From a virus, in the IMG/VR virus record IMGVR_UViG_3300000265_000013, positions 6,509 through 27,328 of that record: a stretch of 20,820 bases of DNA. One strand, 5' to 3'. Shown piece by piece: positions 7,417 to 15,692 of this stretch. Position numbers and translations under genes: made by a program. The number at the start of each line of letters is the position of its first letter. Position 1 is the first letter of the stretch. The notes under the pieces are model-generated. The model worked only from the letters and a program-made list of their open reading frames with translations. It was not told where the DNA came from and did no database searches.

Positions 7417-10400
7417 ATGCCACAAAAGACAAATCTCAATGTAGCACCATATTATGATGACTATGATGCTGGCAAAAACTTTTATAAAGTCTTGTTTAGA
7501 CCTGGATATTCTATCCAGACTAGAGAGCTAACTTCTTTACAATCAATTCTCCAAAACCAAATTGAGGATTTTGGCAAGTTCAACTTTAAACAGGGACAGC
7601 AAGTCATTCCTGGTGAGGTTGGACTTAATATTAAGCTTGATTATGTCAAGTTGTCTTCTGTATCAGAAGTCGCTATAAACGAAGGCGGAAAGATCGTTTA
7701 TAAAAAATATGATATTAAACAACTCGTAGGAACACAACTCCAGGGTCTAAACTCTGGAGTTGTCGGCCGCGTAGTAAGTGCTACTTACGGATCAGACATT
7801 GAAGCAGATACTCTATTCGTAAAATATACTACTAGTGGTTCTGCTAGTAATGAATCTACTTTCAGGCAAGGAGAAACTCTAGAAGTTATTGCTGGTATCA
7901 ACACACCTCTACTTGTAGTTGGTACAGATGGCAGTGTACTTCCTACTAGTATTAATGTAGAGGATCCTACTTCAGGTAATATAGAATCATTAAGCAGTCC
8001 TGCTATGGGGTTTGCTACTGCTGTTGATGTTCAAGAAGGTGTTTATTTTGTTAATGGTTTTTTTGTAAGAAATACAAAACAACTTTTAGTTGTTGATAAG
8101 TATTACAATAAAGCATCAGCTAAAGTAGGTTTTACAATTAGTGAAAATATTGTAACGCCAGAAGAAGATGTTTCTTTGACAGATAATTCTAGAGGTTACT
8201 CTAATTCATCTGCTCCAGGTGCTCATCGTCTTAGTATTATTTTAAACCTCACAAAATTTGCTTACAACGCTAATACAGATAAGAATTTTATTCAGTTAGT
8301 TCAGATTAAGAATGGAACTGTAGAAAAGCAAGTAAAATCAGCTGATTACACTTTACTAGAAGAAACTCTAGCAAGAAGAACTTATGATGAGTCTGGCGAT
8401 TATGTTGTAGAAGATTTTGATTATGACATTAGAGAATATTACCAAAGAGAAAATAATAACGGGGTATATGCTTTAAGTACTGAAACAGGTTTAGTAAATA
8501 GAACTTATTCATCATCTCAAGCAGAAGGAAAGATGCTGCTATCAGTAAGTTCTGGTAAAGCATACGTAAAAGGATTCGAGATTGTAAATAAAGAATCCAA
8601 ATCCATCGAAGTCAATAAAGGTAGAGATACTCTATCTCGTGATAATGTAACTATCAAGACTAAGGGTCTGCCAGAGTTTAACGTAACTAATGTTTTTGGT
8701 AGTGTTCCTCTAAACACTGTTGGTAATGATATTACTGGGTATCCAACCATTTCTTTAAATAGTGTTTTTAATGATGGCACTATTGGATTTTCTGGTCTAG
8801 AACCAACCAATTATTTTAAAAATTCTGTTAATAGAAGGTCTCAGCCATTTACATTAAATCAAGCAATAAAAACAATTTATGTTGCTGTTATTCAAGAGCA
8901 ACCAGTAGAAACTTCACAACTTCCGGATGAAGTGTGGTTTGTTACCACTAGAGGAAGTGGAACTGTTGCTGGTAAAAGTGCTACCGTTATTGGAAAATCA
9001 ATTGTAAATCGTCCTGAGGTTAATCCTGCCAGCAATGCGGTGTATGCTGAATTGACAATTATTGGTGAGAAGGGAGCTCTAGATAACTTTATCACAGAGT
9101 ATGATACTGGAGAAACTGATTTCAGAAGATTTATTTACCTGTCACAATCTCTTCTAGAAACCTCATCAACTCCATATGGTTTTGTTGTTGATTATAACGA
9201 TAGTATTACGCCTATTGTTGGAGTATCAAAACCCAAAAATTTCAGATTAATTAATAGAGGCGTTGGGTTCAACCAAGACTCCGATATTACTTTGTCTAAA
9301 GGAAGATCTGGATCTGCCACTCCTTATAATGCTACTTTCGGATTTTCATACTTCAATCCAGTATTTTTTACTAGATTAAAATTAGAAAAGAAAATTGTTG
9401 CTAATACATTTTTAAACGGTAAGTATGTTTACGGTAAGGAAAGTAAAGCATATGGAGTAATAGAAAATGATTCAACTGGTAATTTCAGTGGAGTTTCTAC
9501 GTTATTTGTAACCACTCTTTCTGGTAAGTTTATTTCTGGCGAGACAATTATTGACGAAGAAAATAATGCCGTTAAGATTGCCAAGGAAAATACTATTTCC
9601 CATTTTATTGTAAACAAAAGAGGATCTAACTATAACGACTCTTCTAGTGTAATTATCAATGGAACTATTTTTGACCAATCTAAAGTTAATATAACTTTAT
9701 TTGGTGGTGCTATTGTAAAAGTATCCGTAGACAATAGGAGTGCTTTTGGACAAACATATGCTACTCCACCTGAAATTTTATTTACAGGTGATGATTCTAA
9801 TTCAGATAAATCAGTAGTAACTCCGGTATTATTTAAAGATACTGTTCTTACATATACTCCACAAAACGTTAAATCGATTTCATCAACTTTTAATAGTTAT
9901 ACATTTACAGCAGACGTTGATCTATCTTCAACGACATATGCCACTTATTCCCAAATTAGTGATTTCACATTCTTTGGTAATAAAGGGAAAAAATATATTG
10001 AATGTAATGGATTCGGTGCTGATCTATCAGGTATATTAGTTCAGGGTGATGTTATTCAATTTACTGATATCAGTAATAATGTAATCAAAAATATTGTTCA
10101 ATATGTATCTTTACCAGAAAATACAGAGAAGTCTCGTATTTACTTTGATTATGCTTTGCCTGATAATGTGACAAATGCTACTATTATTAGGTTACGTCCT
10201 AGACTTTCTAATAACTCTGCTACTTTAGTATACCCAACAGGAAGTAAGCAAGTTGCTTCTCTTATTAATGACTCTGCTGATACAAAATTTAAATATCACG
10301 CAAGAAAAGATTTTATTACAGAGTTATCTGCCAGTGGAGGTAATCTAACATTTACTGCTCAGTTACCTGTTGGTACACAAACATTTGTTAGATTTACAGA

Positions 10401-13400
10401 AAACGACTTTATTATTACAGTTCTCAGTAAAGGATCATCTACTGTAATTGAAGATGGAGATATTATTTACATTGATTCTAGATTTATTGAGGTAGAAGAC
10501 TCTGTAATTACTGCTAGTAGTGTAGTTGCTGGTGCTCTAAGAATTAAAAATTTACCATCAGATTATTTTGGCACTATTAGTGATGGAAACTACCCAACAT
10601 TAAAACTTACCGCTACGGTAGAAATCGACAAAGCACGTCCTAGACTCAAGACTGTTATAAGAAATAAAAGAGTAATTGTAGTATCCTCTGGTGATCGGGT
10701 AATTCCTGTTAGGGGACAAGACTACGATTCTGATGTTATCGAAACGTTCTCTTATTCGGACGTATTTAAACTCAAGTACATTTATGAAGGAACTACTACA
10801 AATCCTCCAGTAATTGATACTTCAGGTAATTTAATTAGTGGTACTGATGTAACTTACAAGTACAAATTTGATGATGGACAAAGAGACACTTACTATGATG
10901 TTTCAAGAATTGTATTGAAGCCTGGTTTTGATTCTCCTACTGGTCAACTTGTAATAGCATTTGATTTCTTCGAGCATTCTCAAGGAGATTTCTGTACGGT
11001 TGATTCGTATCTACATGAAGCAGGTGTTCTTTCCGAAGAAATTCCACTATTCAATTCTTCTGTCAATGGAGTAATTTCATTGAGAGACTCTATTGATTTC
11101 AGACCTAAAGTAGATGGCAACACTACAATTACTGGATTCCAAGATCAATCAATTGTAGAACTATTTGATACCACAGATTATATTACTTTCTTAGGAACTG
11201 GTGGTATTCCAACAGCAACGCCTGCTTCAGATCAGAATTTACCATTCACTGTTTCATTCAGTGAAAAACAATATTTAGATCGTATTGATGGTTTATTTCT
11301 TACCAAAAAAGGAGAGTTTATTGTCAAAGAAGGTAACTCTTCTCTAAACCCATCTAAACCAGAGTTAGTAGATGATGCTGTTTCTCTGTGCTATTTACAT
11401 ATTCCTGCTTTTACTAATAGTAGCAAAGATGTAAGAATTATTCCGGTAGATAACAAACGTTATACTATGAAGGATATTGGCAAATTAGAAAAGAGAATTG
11501 AGCGTCTGGAGTATTATACTACCCTAAGCATTCTTGAGCAACAAGCATTAAACATGCAAGTCAAGGATGAAATCGGATTGGATAGATTTAAATCTGGTTT
11601 CTTGGTAGATAATTTTGAAGCACATAGAACTGGAAACCTCAAATCAGAAGATTATAGATGTGCTATTGATACACAGCAATCTGTCTTAAGAGCACAATCT
11701 AAAGAAGATAGTTTTGTTCTTAAAGAAATTAATACTAGAGATGACCAAAGAGTTGTTTCTGGTTATGTTATTAATGATAATATTGTTACCTTACCTTTCA
11801 CAAATGTAGAACTTCTTGGTAATAATAATGCTACGAAGACTATCAATCCAAATCCATTCGTTGTTATTCAATATGTTGGAGAAGGTGTAATTCAACCCCA
11901 ACAAGATTCTTGGTATGATCAAGGTATTGCCCCATTAGTAGTTGATTCTAATACTAAACTCAATTCGATTTTCTTGGCTAAAGAAAATACCATGGAAGCG
12001 TATTCTAGTATTTACAACTCATTTATTATAAATTGGTGTGGTAGCGATTCAGGATTCCTTCCTATCGAATCTCTTGCCGGTATTAATACAGAAGATATTG
12101 AATCTACTGTACAAGCTGCTGGTGTTTCTAGTTCTTCCAACGTAAGTCCACAGAATAATGAAATAGGAAAAGGTCTTGCTACTAAAACTGTAAATGGCAA
12201 AAAAATTGCTTCTTCACTCCAGTTTTTCGCCAGATCTATTCCAGTCAAATTTGTCATGAATAGATTAAAACCAGACACTAAAGTTTATGTCTATATGGAA
12301 GGACGTAATATTGATCGTTGGGTTGTACCCGATAGTAGATTTACTGGTAAATCTGGAAACTCTTTATCAACATTTGGTGCTCCTCTAATTACTGATTCAA
12401 ACGGAAATCTTTCTGGTATTATTTTAGTTCCTGCTGGTCTTCCTCCTGTATCAAACACTAGATGGACTAGTGATGTAGATACTGTAAGGTATGACGAATC
12501 TGGAGAAGAAATTAGATTCTCCACTGGAACAAAAACTATCAGATTTACTTCGGCATCAGATGATTCGGATAAGTCAGAAGTTGATACTTATGCCGAAGTT
12601 AAATTCTATGCTTCTGGTTCTACTCCGTCCAATCCACCAAGTATTACATCGACAGCTGTCTCTTTCTTCAAAGCAAATGAAGGTGTTCAGTTAGTTGATA
12701 GCAATACTGATAATCCAATAAAACCAAATCCCCTTGCCCAAACATTCAAGATTGAAAACTTTGATGGTGGTGTAATGGCGACCGGAGTTGATCTATTTTT
12801 CAAGAACAAAAGTGAAACTATTCCTCTTAGAGCTTATTTGACTGACGTAACATCGGGCAAACCGGGTAAGAATATAATTCCTGGTACACAGGTATCACTA
12901 ACTCCAGAAACTTATTTAAAAGTTTATGTAACTGGAGAAACTGAGACTGTTACAATTAATTTAAATGAATATGTAACTGGCAAAACTTCCAATGCTTCTG
13001 GACCTATTGCTAAAGTATTTGATTCTAATTTAGTTAGAGTTGGTGATGATACGAGCAATTCGTTCTTGCTGAACAAAGAACAAGTTTATACTCTTGTACT
13101 TAATAACCACAATGGAATACAATTTAGATCAAACGAATCTTTATCAATTCCTTCTGTTACAGCATACAATGCTACAAATAATACAACATTAGGAGTATTC
13201 ATTGCCAAAGATTCTGGTAAGGTTACTGATCTAAGAGTAAGTAACGTTGGAGATAATTATGAATCTGCTTCTATTGTTATAGAAAGTCCCCAACTCCCCG
13301 GAGGATCGGCAGCAACAGGTTCAATTTCTGTGTCTGATGGTAAGTTATACAACTGTGAGGTTTCACTCTCCGGAAGGGGATATACCGAACCACCATCAGT

Positions 13401-15492
13401 TGTTGTCAAAGGAGTAGGACTAGGTGCTGCTGGAGCTGTTATTGAATCAGTTATTGAGATCGATACTCCTTCGGTAAGAATGGGTATTGCTGTAGATGAT
13501 AGTGGAGTAACTGAATCCACTACACCTACTAAATTTATGTTTAAGCATCCAGTATACTTACAAAATAATACTGAATATGCTCTTGCTGTCGAAACAGATT
13601 CTATTGAGTATGAGATGTGGGTATCCAAACTGGGTGAAACTGAAATTTCTACTAGTAATATTGTTACTACACAACCTCTACTAGGATCAGTTTATAAGTC
13701 ACAAAATACAGACAATTGGACTGAAGACCTATTTGAAGACCTTAAGTTTACTTTATATCGTGCTGAATTTACTCCAGGAACAGATGGAGAAATTGAAGTT
13801 ACTAACGAAAATCTTGGTTACGAAAAACTAGATGTATCCCCATTTGAAACTAGCGTAAGATCTGCTACTAATGCTACTTCATCTTTATTTAAGAACAATA
13901 ATTCTATTGTTAAGGTTTATCATAGAGACAATGGTTTTGAAACTACCGGAAACTCTTATGTATTTTTCAAGAATTCTGAAGATGTTGGTGGTATTTCTGG
14001 TGTCACTTTGAACCAGAGACTTTACAAGATTTCCAACTCTGGCATTGATTTCTATAACATCACAAGTCCAAATGGAGCTGGTTCGAGCATCATTGGAGGT
14101 GGAGATAAAGTTCTTGCTTCTTACAACAGAAAATTTGAAAAACTATATGCTCAAGTTCCTTATTTACAGTTTGATGGCACTAAGATTGATTCATTCGTAT
14201 CAACTACAAATATAGTTCCCGTTGATTCCAACACTAAGAATTATGTTTCATATTCGTCTTCGGAATACGAAAAAACATTCTTAGGGGAAGAGCAGTTCTT
14301 TACTAATCAAAAAGTTATTGTTTCTAGAATTAACCAAACTATGAACGGATTACCATATTCGTTAAAGTATAAATTCAAACTTTCAACATCCAATTCTACT
14401 CTATCGCCTGTTATTGATCTACGTACTGCTACGGTCAAAACAGCATCCAATAGAATAGAAAACTCTAGTGGTTATGAAGATCGTTATGGTAAGAGAGATC
14501 AAGTGCTTTCATTCTTACCTCTATACAACCTATCAATTTCTGTCACTGGCACTAACGCTGGAGAAGTAGATACCAATAAAGTTTTAATTGGTCAAACATC
14601 CAAAGCGGAAGGATTTATTACTAGTTTTTCTAATGGCATTGCTACCATTAGACTTAAAACTACTACACCATTCCAGCAAGGAGAACCATTAACTCTTATT
14701 GATGAGACTGGAGAACAGGTATCAAATGTCGCTATCACGATTACAACTATTTCTGAAATTGAATTTAATTTCAGTGTAGGATCTAATGTGATTGCTTATT
14801 CACCTCAAGATTCAAGTGTAGATTACTCGAATAAAATTAATGGTAAAGTTATTCTTTGGGATGCCGAAGATAAAATTTTAATTATCGAGAATTCATATCA
14901 ACCAATCAACGGAAACTATACAGCATCAATTTCAAGTTCTGAAGCATATACAAGAAATCAAGATAACACTAACCAGCAACCAGATATCTTCAGATCAGGT
15001 GATGTTGTACTATCTACAGGAGATGATACCCCCATATTCATTGAAATTAATGAAATCAATTATTCTACTGGTGTTGATTATGTGCCAGAAACAGATTCAG
15101 TCAATAGTTCTTCAGTTGCTAAGTATGTAACCAAGGAAGTCTTTATTGATAATGCTGGATCTGCCATTGATGTAAGATCTACTATGAATCTCACTGATAT
15201 AGAAAATGTCAAAATTTATTATAAAATTAGAGAGTCTTCTAGTTCAGCAAACTTTAGTGACATCAACTGGGTTCCATTCAATAAAAATGGAAATCCTGAT
15301 GTAAATAACCTAGCTACTCCATCAAACTCAATTTCGGGTCAGTTTGAAAAACAGCAAGATTATCAAGAATTAATTTATAGTGCTTCAAATCTTCCTGAGT
15401 TTACATCTTTTGCTGTAAAAATTATTATGAAGACTGATAATCCTTCATATGTACCAAAAATTCAAGATCTACGAGTTATCGCTTCATATTAA
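7417..15492 (+). CDS. Giant DUF4815-type virion structural protein (2691 aa)
   Basis: This is an intact gene. The N-terminus (PQKTNLNVAPYYDDYD, then FRPGYSIQTRELTSLQSILQ) is the DUF4815 signature I know from T4-like cyanophage structural proteins, with 'VYFVNGFFV' near residue 209 and 'AYVKGFE' near 382. Further landmarks are a coiled-coil-like 'KLEKRIERLEYY' near 1356, 'INWCGSDSG' near 1538, 'KPDTKVYVYMEG' near 1618, 'NPLAQTF' near 1771, and a C-terminus ending 'IQDLRVIASY'. G-x-x-Y/F beads occur at about 9256, 9618, 13243 and 13372. 'F..GE' modules lie at about 9440-9560 and 14580-14740. The gene follows gp8, where T4 has genes 9 and 10, so a peripheral baseplate or fibre-connector role is likely but inferred. 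The start is fixed by GGAG five bases upstream, inside a hairpin. The stop overlaps the next ATG (TAATG). Confidence 0.92.
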   Translation: MPQKTNLNVAPYYDDYDAGKNFYKVLFRPGYSIQTRELTSLQSILQNQIEDFGKFNFKQGQQVIPGEVGLNIKLDYVKLSSVSEVAINEGGKIVYKKYDIKQLVGTQLQGLNSGVVGRVVSATYGSDIEADTLFVKYTTSGSASNESTFRQGETLEVIAGINTPLLVVGTDGSVLPTSINVEDPTSGNIESLSSPAMGFATAVDVQEGVYFVNGFFVRNTKQLLVVDKYYNKASAKVGFTISENIVTPEEDVSLTDNSRGYSNSSAPGAHRLSIILNLTKFAYNANTDKNFIQLVQIKNGTVEKQVKSADYTLLEETLARRTYDESGDYVVEDFDYDIREYYQRENNNGVYALSTETGLVNRTYSSSQAEGKMLLSVSSGKAYVKGFEIVNKESKSIEVNKGRDTLSRDNVTIKTKGLPEFNVTNVFGSVPLNTVGNDITGYPTISLNSVFNDGTIGFSGLEPTNYFKNSVNRRSQPFTLNQAIKTIYVAVIQEQPVETSQLPDEVWFVTTRGSGTVAGKSATVIGKSIVNRPEVNPASNAVYAELTIIGEKGALDNFITEYDTGETDFRRFIYLSQSLLETSSTPYGFVVDYNDSITPIVGVSKPKNFRLINRGVGFNQDSDITLSKGRSGSATPYNATFGFSYFNPVFFTRLKLEKKIVANTFLNGKYVYGKESKAYGVIENDSTGNFSGVSTLFVTTLSGKFISGETIIDEENNAVKIAKENTISHFIVNKRGSNYNDSSSVIINGTIFDQSKVNITLFGGAIVKVSVDNRSAFGQTYATPPEILFTGDDSNSDKSVVTPVLFKDTVLTYTPQNVKSISSTFNSYTFTADVDLSSTTYATYSQISDFTFFGNKGKKYIECNGFGADLSGILVQGDVIQFTDISNNVIKNIVQYVSLPENTEKSRIYFDYALPDNVTNATIIRLRPRLSNNSATLVYPTGSKQVASLINDSADTKFKYHARKDFITELSASGGNLTFTAQLPVGTQTFVRFTENDFIITVLSKGSSTVIEDGDIIYIDSRFIEVEDSVITASSVVAGALRIKNLPSDYFGTISDGNYPTLKLTATVEIDKARPRLKTVIRNKRVIVVSSGDRVIPVRGQDYDSDVIETFSYSDVFKLKYIYEGTTTNPPVIDTSGNLISGTDVTYKYKFDDGQRDTYYDVSRIVLKPGFDSPTGQLVIAFDFFEHSQGDFCTVDSYLHEAGVLSEEIPLFNSSVNGVISLRDSIDFRPKVDGNTTITGFQDQSIVELFDTTDYITFLGTGGIPTATPASDQNLPFTVSFSEKQYLDRIDGLFLTKKGEFIVKEGNSSLNPSKPELVDDAVSLCYLHIPAFTNSSKDVRIIPVDNKRYTMKDIGKLEKRIERLEYYTTLSILEQQALNMQVKDEIGLDRFKSGFLVDNFEAHRTGNLKSEDYRCAIDTQQSVLRAQSKEDSFVLKEINTRDDQRVVSGYVINDNIVTLPFTNVELLGNNNATKTINPNPFVVIQYVGEGVIQPQQDSWYDQGIAPLVVDSNTKLNSIFLAKENTMEAYSSIYNSFIINWCGSDSGFLPIESLAGINTEDIESTVQAAGVSSSSNVSPQNNEIGKGLATKTVNGKKIASSLQFFARSIPVKFVMNRLKPDTKVYVYMEGRNIDRWVVPDSRFTGKSGNSLSTFGAPLITDSNGNLSGIILVPAGLPPVSNTRWTSDVDTVRYDESGEEIRFSTGTKTIRFTSASDDSDKSEVDTYAEVKFYASGSTPSNPPSITSTAVSFFKANEGVQLVDSNTDNPIKPNPLAQTFKIENFDGGVMATGVDLFFKNKSETIPLRAYLTDVTSGKPGKNIIPGTQVSLTPETYLKVYVTGETETVTINLNEYVTGKTSNASGPIAKVFDSNLVRVGDDTSNSFLLNKEQVYTLVLNNHNGIQFRSNESLSIPSVTAYNATNNTTLGVFIAKDSGKVTDLRVSNVGDNYESASIVIESPQLPGGSAATGSISVSDGKLYNCEVSLSGRGYTEPPSVVVKGVGLGAAGAVIESVIEIDTPSVRMGIAVDDSGVTESTTPTKFMFKHPVYLQNNTEYALAVETDSIEYEMWVSKLGETEISTSNIVTTQPLLGSVYKSQNTDNWTEDLFEDLKFTLYRAEFTPGTDGEIEVTNENLGYEKLDVSPFETSVRSATNATSSLFKNNNSIVKVYHRDNGFETTGNSYVFFKNSEDVGGISGVTLNQRLYKISNSGIDFYNITSPNGAGSSIIGGGDKVLASYNRKFEKLYAQVPYLQFDGTKIDSFVSTTNIVPVDSNTKNYVSYSSSEYEKTFLGEEQFFTNQKVIVSRINQTMNGLPYSLKYKFKLSTSNSTLSPVIDLRTATVKTASNRIENSSGYEDRYGKRDQVLSFLPLYNLSISVTGTNAGEVDTNKVLIGQTSKAEGFITSFSNGIATIRLKTTTPFQQGEPLTLIDETGEQVSNVAITITTISEIEFNFSVGSNVIAYSPQDSSVDYSNKINGKVILWDAEDKILIIENSYQPINGNYTASISSSEAYTRNQDNTNQQPDIFRSGDVVLSTGDDTPIFIEINEINYSTGVDYVPETDSVNSSSVAKYVTKEVFIDNAGSAIDVRSTMNLTDIENVKIYYKIRESSSSANFSDINWVPFNKNGNPDVNNLATPSNSISGQFEKQQDYQELIYSASNLPEFTSFAVKIIMKTDNPSYVPKIQDLRVIASY

Positions 15493-15692
15493 TGAAATAT
15501 TTAAAAGTCGAAGGTCACGAAAATCTTTACCGTGACATGAATACGGGAGCAATCATTAACACAGACAAACCCTCTCCTAGAAACTTTTCTAGTACATTTA
15601 ACAATACACTAGAAGACATAAATACTTTGAAGGAAGAATTATCTGAAATCAAACTACTTCTTAGAGAGATCGTAAGAAATGCCAGCAATTAA
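15492..15692 (+). CDS. Small coiled-coil phage protein (66 aa)
   Basis: The ATG shares a base with the stop of the giant gene upstream (TAATG), pointing to coupled translation. The last 14 bases overlap the start of the next gene. The N-terminus 'MKYLKVEGHENLYRDMNTG' is a pattern I recall in small proteins next to structural genes of T4-like cyanophages. The C-terminal half (about residues 38-62) has heptad-spaced Leu/Ile (LEDINTLKEELSEIKLLLRE), consistent with a short coiled coil. There is no signal peptide or membrane segment. The function is unknown. The tight position between two large structural genes suggests a small structural or assembly component. Confidence 0.82.
   Translation: MKYLKVEGHENLYRDMNTGAIINTDKPSPRNFSSTFNNTLEDINTLKEELSEIKLLLREIVRNASN

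Noticed and set aside
12491-12694. Plus-strand overlapping frame of 67 codons
   Set aside because: It is out of frame within the DUF4815 gene, with no start signals and no recognisable product.
13257-13628. Reverse-strand open frame of 123 codons
   Set aside because: It lies wholly inside the intact DUF4815 gene, is proline/serine-rich antisense translation, and has no promoter or ribosome site.
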